A stretch of DNA of 45,723 nt from Candidatus Limicola stercorigallinarum (lineage in GTDB: Bacteria; Actinomycetota; Coriobacteriia; Coriobacteriales; Coriobacteriaceae), in contig DVID01000026.1 of assembly GCA_018711625.1 (NCBI GenBank), forward strand, positions 1 to 45,723, written 5' to 3'. Under the pieces are notes generated by a model, which made no database searches, was not told the origin of the DNA, and worked only from the letters and a program-made list of their open reading frames with translations. Positions 1-6,968 of this stretch are shown one piece after another. Position numbers and translations under genes: made by a program. Positions within the stretch are counted from its first letter, which is position 1; every line of letters starts with the position of its first letter.

Positions 1-32
1 GCCATCCGTCGCAGCTGCTCAAGGCTGCGCAT
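1..32 (-). CDS. Possible start of a downstream minus-strand gene (partial)
   Basis: Just downstream of the yitT stop, a minus-strand frame with natural-looking codons continues off the left edge. An ATG at 32-30 preceded by GGCTGAGGC could start it (MRSLEQLRRM...). Only about ten residues are visible, so neither product nor start can be settled. A different frame that overlaps the yitT stop is also open but uses rarer codons. Treat as a hint only. Confidence 0.2.
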   Translation of the reverse strand, partial: MRSLEQLRRM

Positions 33-86
33 TGCCTCAGCCTGAACGTCGGGACTGGCCCGCTCTTGCCCCCAGCCCGTCTCGGC

Positions 87-1082
87 TTACCGTCCATCGT
101 CCTGCATGAGGGAGGAGCGGCGAGTGGCATCTTTGCGCGCGCTGCCGCGCGGCAACTTGTCGGGATCGGGCACGCGCGCAGGCACGGGTTCGTCCACGTG
201 GCCGCCCCACCAGCCGCCCACAAAGTTGTCGGTGCGGAACACGTTGATTACCACACCAGGGTCAACCTCGCGTACCAGCCGGATGATATCCTCCGACTCG
301 TAGGTGGAAACCACCGTGTGCAAGAGATACATCTTTTTGCGGCTATAGCCGCCGATGACCTCAGCGCACGAGATACCGTGCTGAAAATGCGCAATGTAGG
401 CGTCCATAACCTCGGTCGCCCGCTGCGTGGTTATCTGAAGTGTCACGCGGTCGTAGCGGTGGTAGAAGCTGTCGAGCGACTTGGTGGCAATAAACTGGAA
501 CACAATGGAATAGGCGGCGTGGTCCCACCCAAAGAGTGCGCCAAACACCACGAGCAGCACGCAGTTGCCGGCAAACACAAACTCCCAGATGGTTTTGCCC
601 GTGCGGTTGGCAACCAAAAGCGCGATGAAGTCGGTGCCGCCTGTTGAGGCGCCCGCCTTAAGTGCGATGGCGATAGAGATGCCCGATATAAAGCCGCCAA
701 ATACCACAAGCATAAGCTTGTCGTCGAGTATCGGCTGAAAATCAAAGATACGCAGGAAGAGCGCCGAGAGTGCAACTTGCATCGTTGAGAACACCACAAA
801 GCGCTTGGAAATGCGGCTCCAGCAGATGATGGCCAGCGGGATATTGAGCGCAAGCATGCCCAGGTCGGTGGAGAAGCGCACGCCGCCAAGCGAGGTGATG
901 CGGTCGATGAGCACCGCTATACCTGTGAAGCCGCTGGGCAGCAGATTGGCCGGGTTCACAAAGGCCTGAATGAGAAAGGCCTGCAAAAGCGCGGATGCCA
1001 CAACGGCAACGGTGGTGATCACGCGACGCACGATGGTGTGGCGGGCGAGCTCGAGCGCTTGATCGGTGATGGCGGTAGGCAC
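87..1082 (-). CDS. YitT family membrane protein (DUF161 + DUF2179)
   Basis: 331 residues. The N-terminal ~200 residues form several hydrophobic segments typical of the YitT/DUF161 membrane domain, with the family-like stretch NPANLLPSGFTGIAVLIDRI near residues 43-62. The C-terminal ~90 residues (from about YHRYDRVTLQITT) form the soluble DUF2179 domain, ending in GGWWGGHVDEP and a basic tail. The start is GTG at 1082, chosen because AAGGGGG lies 5 nt upstream. The function of the family is not established; it is predicted to sit in the cytoplasmic membrane and is sometimes annotated as a transporter. It is divergent from recQ with a 175-bp gap and may be followed by another minus-strand gene off the edge. 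Confidence 0.85.
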   Translation of the reverse strand: MPTAITDQALELARHTIVRRVITTVAVVASALLQAFLIQAFVNPANLLPSGFTGIAVLIDRITSLGGVRFSTDLGMLALNIPLAIICWSRISKRFVVFSTMQVALSALFLRIFDFQPILDDKLMLVVFGGFISGISIAIALKAGASTGGTDFIALLVANRTGKTIWEFVFAGNCVLLVVFGALFGWDHAAYSIVFQFIATKSLDSFYHRYDRVTLQITTQRATEVMDAYIAHFQHGISCAEVIGGYSRKKMYLLHTVVSTYESEDIIRLVREVDPGVVINVFRTDNFVGGWWGGHVDEPVPARVPDPDKLPRGSARKDATRRSSLMQDDGR

Positions 1083-1257
1083 GTATCCCCCTTGTCATGG
1101 GCGTGGGCGCTGGGAACGGAACGGTATACTGGTGCGCATTGCGCAGTGCTGCGCGGGCCAACGCTCGAAGCGATGCGCCGGCAGCAACGCTACACGACAT
1201 GACGGTACACGATGGAGGCAAGCTTTGCCAGAGATTTGGGAAGAGACGGGGACAAAC

Positions 1258-3300
1258 GTGCCCATCATGGACGCGGCACACGCAACACTTCGCCGTTACT
1301 TTGGCTATTCCTCCTTCCGGCCGGGGCAAGAGCGTATGGTGTCCGCCGTTCTTTCGGGTCATGACGCCTTGGGCGTGATGCCCACGGGCGCAGGTAAATC
1401 CATCTGTTATCAGGTGCCGGCGCTCATGATGCCGGGCATCACGCTGGTGGTGTCGCCGCTTGTTTCCCTCATGGCCGACCAGGTGCGCGCGCTCAAGGCG
1501 GCGGGCGCCCGGCCAGCTTATCTCAACTCCACGCTTACCCCGGGCCAACAAAACACCGTGCTCAAGCGTGCCGCCGAGGGTTGGTACCAGATTATGTACG
1601 TGGCGCCCGAGCGCCTTTCCGACCCGCGATTTCTGGCGTTTGCCCAGCGTGCGGCCGCGCCGGGAGGCCTAGGCATCCCGCTCATCGCGGTGGACGAGGC
1701 CCACTGTGTATCGCAATGGGGGCAGGATTTTCGTCCGGCGTACCTTGCCATCGCCGACTTTGTGGCCGAGCTGCCCCAGCGTCCGGTGCTGGCAGCTTTT
1801 ACGGCTACGGCAACCGAGCGCGTGCGTGCCGATATTGCGACGATGCTGGGGCTGGAGCAGCCCGAGACGGTAGCGACGGGCTTTGACCGCACGAATCTCT
1901 ATTTTGGTGTGGAGGAGCTGGGCGAACGTGCCAAGCTCATGCGCATTCGTGACTACGCGCTGGAGCATGCGCAGGAAAGCGGCATTGTGTACTGTTCCAC
2001 GCGGCGTGCAGTGGACGAGCTTGCGGCGGAGTTGTCGGATGCCTTGGAGCCCTGCGGCGTGCGGGTGGGCCGCTATCACGCGGGAATGGATGCCGAGGAG
2101 CGTCGCCGTGCACAAGAGGCGTTTATCTGCGACGAAGTGCCCGTTATGGTGGCAACCAACGCCTTTGGCATGGGCATCGATAAGCCGAATGTGCGCTATG
2201 TGATTCATCACAACGTGCCTGAGAGCATTGAGGCCTACTACCAGGAGGCGGGCCGCGCTGGCCGCGATGGCGACCCGGCGAGTTGCCTTTTGCTCTGGAA
2301 TGGCAACGATTTTCGCATCCGTCGTTTCTTGATTGACCAGGAATATGATGCGGGGGTGGATGACGAGACGCTTCTGCGGGCGCGCCAGAACCGCTTCCGT
2401 TTGCTTTCGCAGATGGAGGGCTACTGCAAAACCACCGGTTGCTTGCGTGAATACATCTTGCGCTACTTTGGCGACGAGGCGGTTCTGCAGCGGGGCGCCG
2501 GGGAGGATGCGGCCGGTGTGGGTTCCGACTCAGACTCCGGTACGGGGTGCGGTAACTGCTCAAATTGTCTCACGGCGTTTGCGGTGGAGGATGTGACTGC
2601 GGCTGCGGTTGAGATCGTTTCGTTTGTGGGAGCACGGCCCCTGCGCTTTGGCAAAACGGTTATTTCCGACGCGCTGCACGGGGCGCAAAACGAGCGCGTT
2701 CGTGCATGCCACCTGGACGAGGCCACGGGCTATGGGGCGCTTGCCACCATGTCTGCTGTGCGCATTCGCGAGGTGATCGACCAGCTGGTGGGACGCGGGT
2801 ACCTTATGGTGACGCAGGGGCAATACCCCCTGCTGGGGCTGGGGCCGCGCGCGGCTGAGGCGCTGTGTGCCGTCGGCGGCGCCCATGGTGGGGCTTCCGG
2901 CCAGGAGGATGTGCTTGGTGCTGCGGCGTCCGCCGCGGACGCGCATCCGTTTACCTTTACCATCAAGCGACGTGCCCGTAAAAGTTCGCCGTCCGGACGG
3001 GTGCGTCAGGCGGTCGACCTGCTTCGTTCGGAAGCGTCGCTTGACGCACGTCCACGCGTTGGCGACGACGCGGAACTCTTCGAACGCCTGCGTGCGCTCC
3101 GGCGCGAGCTGGCTGCCGAGCGTGGGGTGCCGCCTTACATTGTGTGCAACGACGCTACGCTGCGTGGGCTTTGTCGCCGCCGTCCGCACAGCGTCGACGA
3201 GCTGCTGGATGTGTCGGGCATTGGTGACCGCAAGGCGCAGGAATATGGCGAGGTGCTTCTTGAGGCTATTGCTACCTTTGAGGACGAGCAGCAGCGGTAG
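1258..3300 (+). CDS. recQ: ATP-dependent DNA helicase RecQ
   Basis: 680 residues from a GTG at 1258, which has GGGGA about 5 nt upstream; an ATG at 1267 is the alternative. RecQ is a 3'-5' superfamily 2 helicase acting in recombination and fork repair. Visible motifs in order are motif I MPTGAGKS (residues ~41-48), DEAH (~146-149) followed by CVSQWGQDFRP, motif III FTATATERV, and motif VI QEAGRAGRDGD. The RecQ-C-terminal zinc site is present as CKTTGC plus CGNCSNC, split by a short acidic/serine-rich insertion (GSDSDSGTG). The C-terminus (~600-675) is an HRDC domain containing VDELLDVSGIGDRKAQEYGE. The open frame extends further upstream, but that part lacks helicase similarity and overlaps the yitT start. 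Confidence 0.93.
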   Translation: MPIMDAAHATLRRYFGYSSFRPGQERMVSAVLSGHDALGVMPTGAGKSICYQVPALMMPGITLVVSPLVSLMADQVRALKAAGARPAYLNSTLTPGQQNTVLKRAAEGWYQIMYVAPERLSDPRFLAFAQRAAAPGGLGIPLIAVDEAHCVSQWGQDFRPAYLAIADFVAELPQRPVLAAFTATATERVRADIATMLGLEQPETVATGFDRTNLYFGVEELGERAKLMRIRDYALEHAQESGIVYCSTRRAVDELAAELSDALEPCGVRVGRYHAGMDAEERRRAQEAFICDEVPVMVATNAFGMGIDKPNVRYVIHHNVPESIEAYYQEAGRAGRDGDPASCLLLWNGNDFRIRRFLIDQEYDAGVDDETLLRARQNRFRLLSQMEGYCKTTGCLREYILRYFGDEAVLQRGAGEDAAGVGSDSDSGTGCGNCSNCLTAFAVEDVTAAAVEIVSFVGARPLRFGKTVISDALHGAQNERVRACHLDEATGYGALATMSAVRIREVIDQLVGRGYLMVTQGQYPLLGLGPRAAEALCAVGGAHGGASGQEDVLGAAASAADAHPFTFTIKRRARKSSPSGRVRQAVDLLRSEASLDARPRVGDDAELFERLRALRRELAAERGVPPYIVCNDATLRGLCRRRPHSVDELLDVSGIGDRKAQEYGEVLLEAIATFEDEQQR

Positions 3301-3623
3301 AGGAGCGAGGCACCTCGGTTGGGCCTTCAGGCAGGGTGTCCGCTAGATCGTTGGCCTTTCAGCGCCGCAGCTGCTGCCAGCAGGCATCATTTTTGACATC
3401 CCCCTTATTTCGGGCAAGCTTTTGCAACCATTTTCCGGTTGCGCAACGACCGGGTGTTAGAGCTCTGCAAACCTATAGTTTGTCGGGCGAGTTGAGCCTG
3501 TCCCCACCCGTCTGACAAAAAACTTTTCGATAAGTTGCAGTTTGAGGTCGGCCCGCAAAACACACAGAGGGGGCGAAGCGCACCGACCCGCCCTCCCGTT
3601 CCGCGCGGGGGCCGCCCGCTGGA

Positions 3624-3768
3624 AAAAAAGTGCGCCATTTCAGTACGCGATTCGCGTTTTGCCGGGCACACCGCCGCCCGCGCTCGACAAAACCCCAGTT
3701 GGCGGGCCCCTCCAAGCCACGTCTTCCAGCAAAGATCCGAAGTGCGTACTGAAATGGCGTACTTTTTT
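3624..3768. repeat. 25-nt inverted repeat pair with ~95-bp spacer
   Basis: The left arm is 3624-3648 and the right arm 3744-3768. They are reverse complements at 24 of 25 positions: six A, then GT(G/A)CGCCATTTCAGTACGC on the left, mirrored on the right. The homopolymer end of each arm points outward, so either strand read across the element ends in a T run. No transposase or target duplication is seen. It could be a small non-autonomous repeat or a bidirectional hairpin. Confidence 0.75.
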
Positions 3769-3905
3769 CTGGAGGCGGGTGGAGGCGGGCCTCGTTGCCG
3801 CGGCCATCGGAGCGGCGCTTGCCATAGGGCGCAAGCGCCACGACGAGTAAGCGGCGACAGGCAAAGCTAAGCGGCTAACGAGAACAGCCTAGCAAGAGCA
3901 TCAAG

Positions 3906-3928
3906 AAGGGTCGGCACAGCCGGCCCTT
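3906..3928. terminator. Weak hairpin, possible terminator
   Basis: AAGGG-T-CGGC / GCCG-G-CCCTT around an ACA loop. The stem is good, but no strong T tract follows on the plus strand. It lies between the repeat region and the oxidoreductase promoter. Confidence 0.35.
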
Positions 3929-4014
3929 CGCCGTTTGCGCCGCGAGTCGCTTGAGGCTCTCGCGAGACCAGTAGCTGCGCTTCGAAGCCCCCGCAGGTAT
4001 ATCTCCGCCGGCGC

Positions 4015-4020
4015 TATAAT
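4015..4020 (+). promoter_or_regulatory. Candidate -10 box of the oxidoreductase gene
   Basis: A perfect TATAAT about 70 nt upstream of the ATG at 4090. No good -35 hexamer is visible 16-18 nt upstream, so this is a candidate only. Confidence 0.4.
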
Positions 4021-4089
4021 GGCCGGTGATGAGCTGTCTGGGGCCGGTCGTTTGCGCCCAGGCCCCACGATTCAAGGAGGCTGCCCGCT

Positions 4090-5202
4090 ATGTCTTCATC
4101 CACTCCGCTCGATTCTGCCGCGGCTGCAAAAGCAGCGTATGAGGCTGCGCGCAACAAACCGTTCCCTCAGACGATTTTCACCGCTCCGCATTTGCGTTGG
4201 GCAGTGATTGGCTGTGGTGTTATTGCCAACCAGATGGCACAAACCTTTGCGCTGGCGGGTCGCCATCTTGCGGGCGTTGCCAATCGCACGTATGAAAAGG
4301 CGGCCGATTTTGCTCGCACCTACCATGTGAGCAACGTCTACAGCTCGTTTGACGAACTATATGCCGACCCCACGATTGACGCGATATATATCACCACGCC
4401 GCACAACACGCATATCGACTTTTTGCGCGGTGCCCTTGCTGCTGGCAAGCATGTGCTGTGCGAAAAAGCCATTACGCTCAACAGCGCCGAGCTTGCCGAG
4501 GCGCGCAAGCTTGCTGCGGCAAACAACGTGGTGCTTATGGATGCCACGACTGTTTTGCACATGCCCCTCTATCGCGAGCTCAAGCGCCGCGCCAACAGCG
4601 GCGAGTTTGGGCACCTAAACCTCGCTCAGGTAAATTTTGGCAGCTACAAGGAGTACGGTGACCTCACCAACCGCTTCTATAACCCCAAGCTTGCTGGCGG
4701 CGCCATGCTCGACATTGGCGTGTATGCGCTGAGCATCGCGCGCCTCTTTATGGACGGCGCGCCTACCGAGATGGTGTCGCTTTCCAACCGCGCGGTAACG
4801 GGCGTGGACGAGACGAGCGGGTTTGTTACGCGTAATGATGCGGGCCAGCTGGGCGTATTCTCGCTTTCGCTCCATTCCAAGCAGCCCAAACGCGCCATGT
4901 TGAGCTTTGACCGCTGCTACCTTGAGATCATGGAGTACCCGCGCGCCGACCGCGCCACCATTGTGTGGATGGACGACGGGCGCCGCGAGATTGTTGAGTG
5001 CGGCGAAGAGGCCTATGCACTTGCCTACGAGGCGGCGGACCTGGAGCGTGCCGTGGCGGGCAGCGAGGAGGAGCGCAAGCTCATTACGTACGCATCTGAT
5101 GTGATGGATGTTATGACGCGTCTGCGCTACGACTGGGGCGTGTATTACCCCGAAGAGGCCGAGGTAGCCGCTGCTGCTGGCGCTACGGTGGCGGGTGCCT
5201 AG
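4090..5202 (+). CDS. Gfo/Idh/MocA family NAD(P)-dependent oxidoreductase
   Basis: 370 residues, with AAGGAGG 9 nt before the ATG. The N-terminal Rossmann fold begins at about residue 37 with WAVIGCGVIANQMAQTFA, giving the GxGxxA dinucleotide-binding loop. It is followed by TTPHNTHIDF and CEKAITLN, the family's catalytic-lysine EKP/EKA motif, here with Ala in place of the usual Pro. The C-terminal alpha/beta domain contains GGAMLDIGVYALSIARLFMD, typical of the trans-dihydrodiol-dehydrogenase/glucose-fructose-oxidoreductase subgroup. It probably oxidises or reduces a sugar, inositol or related polyol in the cytoplasm; the substrate cannot be read from sequence. It stands alone, with a terminator 60 nt downstream. 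Confidence 0.88.
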   Translation: MSSSTPLDSAAAAKAAYEAARNKPFPQTIFTAPHLRWAVIGCGVIANQMAQTFALAGRHLAGVANRTYEKAADFARTYHVSNVYSSFDELYADPTIDAIYITTPHNTHIDFLRGALAAGKHVLCEKAITLNSAELAEARKLAAANNVVLMDATTVLHMPLYRELKRRANSGEFGHLNLAQVNFGSYKEYGDLTNRFYNPKLAGGAMLDIGVYALSIARLFMDGAPTEMVSLSNRAVTGVDETSGFVTRNDAGQLGVFSLSLHSKQPKRAMLSFDRCYLEIMEYPRADRATIVWMDDGRREIVECGEEAYALAYEAADLERAVAGSEEERKLITYASDVMDVMTRLRYDWGVYYPEEAEVAAAAGATVAGA

Positions 5203-5261
5203 CGAGAGCCTGCGACCCCACCGCGTTCTGCTTGACGCAACGATTGCCGCATGAAAAGATG

Positions 5262-5306
5262 AAGGGCTGTTCCTGGGTTTTCAAACGCGGGGCAGCCCTT
5301 GGTTTT
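5262..5306 (+). terminator. Rho-independent terminator after the oxidoreductase
   Basis: AAGGGCTG at 5262-5269 pairs with CAGCCCTT at 5293-5300 and is followed by GGTTTT. It separates the oxidoreductase from metA. Confidence 0.6.
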
Positions 5307-5336
5307 GCCCGCCACGTGATGTAAAGGAGAGAGCGC

Positions 5337-6284
5337 ATGCCTATTCGTATTCCCGATGCCCTGCCCGCCACGAGCGCGCTCGAGGGTGAGAACATCTTTG
5401 TTATGACGGAGTACCGCGCTATCCACCAGGACATTCGTCCGCTGCGCGTGCTGGTGCTCAACCTCATGCCCACCAAGATTGCCACCGAGACGCAGATTTT
5501 GCGCAAGCTTTCCAATACGCCGCTCCAGATTGAGGTGGAGCTTCTGCGCACGCAGAGCCATGACGCCAAGAACGTCTCGGCCCAGCATCTCGAGACCTTC
5601 TACCGCACCTTCCGCGATGTGGAGCATGAGCAGTTCGACGGCCTTATCATCACCGGCGCTCCGGTGGAACAGCTGGACTTTGTGGACGTAGATTACTGGC
5701 CCGAGCTTGAGCGAATCATGGACTGGTCGCGCGAGAACGTGCACTCTACGCTGCATATTTGCTGGGGTGCCCAGGCCGGCCTCTACCACCATTTTGGCAT
5801 CAATAAGCGTGCTCTTCCGCGCAAGCTTTCGGGCGTGTACGAGCATCGTGTGATCAAGCCGTCTTCGCCGCTGGTGCGCGGGTTTGACGACCGTTTCTAT
5901 GCGGTGCACTCGCGCTATACCGAGGTTGTTGCGGAGGATGTTGATGCAAACCCCGAGCTTGAGGTGATTGCCACCTCGGACGAAGCGGGGCTCTATATTG
6001 TGAAATCGCGGGATAGCCGGCAGTTCTTTGTGTTTGGGCATCCTGAGTACGATGCCGATACGCTCAAGCTCGAGTACGAGCGCGATTTGGCGCGCGGCAT
6101 CAATCCGGACATTCCGGCGCACTACTTCCCCAACGATGATCCCACCAAGAAGCCGCTCAACACCTGGTGCAGCCAGGCGCAGCTGCTCTATACCAACTGG
6201 CTCAACTACTACGTGTACCAAACAACGCCGTATGACATTCGTCGTGTAGGTCGTTTGGCCCGTGAGCAGGCAGGCTTGGTGTAA
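5337..6284 (+). CDS. metA: Homoserine O-acyltransferase (MetA/HTS family; predicted acetyl-CoA specific)
   Basis: 315 residues, AAAGGAG before the ATG. It acylates L-homoserine in methionine biosynthesis. The class-I glutamine-amidotransferase-like fold is clear: nucleophile Cys142 in HICWGAQAG, and His235 and Glu237 in FVFGHPEYD, the same numbering as the E. coli enzyme. Residue 111, within GAPVEQLDF, is Glu. In this family Glu111 goes with acetyl-CoA use and Gly111, as in E. coli, with succinyl-CoA, so the product is predicted to be O-acetylhomoserine. No S-box or SAM riboswitch is evident in the 134-bp upstream gap. Single-gene unit; the neighbours are unrelated. Confidence 0.93.
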   Translation: MPIRIPDALPATSALEGENIFVMTEYRAIHQDIRPLRVLVLNLMPTKIATETQILRKLSNTPLQIEVELLRTQSHDAKNVSAQHLETFYRTFRDVEHEQFDGLIITGAPVEQLDFVDVDYWPELERIMDWSRENVHSTLHICWGAQAGLYHHFGINKRALPRKLSGVYEHRVIKPSSPLVRGFDDRFYAVHSRYTEVVAEDVDANPELEVIATSDEAGLYIVKSRDSRQFFVFGHPEYDADTLKLEYERDLARGINPDIPAHYFPNDDPTKKPLNTWCSQAQLLYTNWLNYYVYQTTPYDIRRVGRLAREQAGLV

Positions 6285-6390
6285 GAGCAGGGGACCGCGC
6301 CGAACAAGTTACGGTGTGGGTGGCGTGGCGAGTCACAGGGCGCGTGTATAGCTCCTGACAGACGATGGCGCCAAACAGGAAGGACACGAT

Positions 6391-6870
6391 GTGTACAAGG
6401 CCAAACAGATGATTGTCATGAGGCGTGACCTCAAGATGCGCAAGGGAAAGATCGCGGCGCAGGCAGGTCATGCCTGTGTGGAGGCGGTGCTCATGGCGCT
6501 TGTGCGCGATGGGCGTCTGGACGATATCCGCGTGTCGTCGAGCGATTGGATCACGCTTGCGCCTCGTGCGGAGGCGCTTGAGAAAGCGGTGTTTGATGTA
6601 GCTTCGGGCGAGATGCTGCCCGCGGAGCCGCCTTCGCCCCTTGAAGCCTGGTTTGCCGCCGGCGTGGCCAAGATTTGCGTGTACGTGGACTCCGAGGAGG
6701 AGCTGCTTGCGCTTGATGAGCGGGCACGTGAGGCAGGCATTATCTCGGCACTTGTGCGCGATGCGGGCTATACCGAGTTCCATGGCGAGCCCACCTATAC
6801 GTGTCTGGCGCTAGAACCCCTCTATCCCGAGCAGGTAGATCCGCTTACGGGTGATTTGCCGCTGTACTAA
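6391..6870 (+). CDS. PTH2-type peptidyl-tRNA hydrolase
   Basis: 159 residues from a GTG with AGGAAGGA about 6 nt upstream. The N-terminus (KQMIVMRRDLKMRKGKIAAQAGHACVEA) and C-terminus (DSEEELLALDERAREAGIISALVRDAG..., then DPLTGDLPLY) match the archaeal/eukaryotic Pth2 fold, which recycles peptidyl-tRNA. Family members are usually ~115-120 residues. The extra length is an insertion of about 40 residues between the first helix and the WFAAGVAKICVYVDSEEE strand (roughly residues 48-88). The usual GP near the C-terminus reads EP. It could supplement a bacterial Pth1 encoded elsewhere. A strong terminator follows. Confidence 0.85.
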   Translation: MYKAKQMIVMRRDLKMRKGKIAAQAGHACVEAVLMALVRDGRLDDIRVSSSDWITLAPRAEALEKAVFDVASGEMLPAEPPSPLEAWFAAGVAKICVYVDSEEELLALDERAREAGIISALVRDAGYTEFHGEPTYTCLALEPLYPEQVDPLTGDLPLY

Positions 6871-6913
6871 GGCGGCAGCGGTACCCATCGACGCCAAGGG
6901 CGCCAAAGCTAAG

Positions 6914-6954
6914 GGCCCCGCCTGGACGAGCGCAGTGCTTGTCCAGGCGGGGCC
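6914..6954. terminator. Bidirectional terminator between pth2 and the M16C peptidase
   Basis: A very strong hairpin: GGCCCCGCCTGGACGAGC pairs with GCTTGTCCAGGCGGGGCC (one G-U pair) around a 5-nt loop, with GCGTTTTA downstream on the plus strand. It lies between two convergent genes. Confidence 0.8.
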
Positions 6955-6968
6955 ATGCGTTTTAGGCT

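Larger units (their letters stand above)
3301..4089. other. 789-bp gene-free region with structured repeats
   Basis: No credible gene is seen on either strand; the open frames overlap one another, change composition and carry no recognisable domain. The region holds a possible hairpin at 3424-3442 (GCAACC/GGTTGC), a small one at 3468-3482 (CAAAC/GTTTG), the 25-nt inverted repeat at 3624-3648/3744-3768, a short membrane-helix-like reading frame ending at 3850, a hairpin at 3906-3928 and a TATAAT box at 4015-4020 in front of the oxidoreductase. It reads like an intergenic repeat element inserted between recQ and the next gene. Confidence 0.6.

Noticed and set aside
1066-1257. A longer RecQ starting at 1066
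   Set aside because: The extension overlaps the divergent yitT start and has no similarity to RecQ; helicase homology begins just after 1267.
3405-3870. Several overlapping frames of 75-122 codons around the inverted repeat
   Set aside because: They occupy both strands over the same bases and read similar residues on both strands (VLKWRTFF) only because the DNA is an inverted repeat. No start is supported by a good ribosome site.
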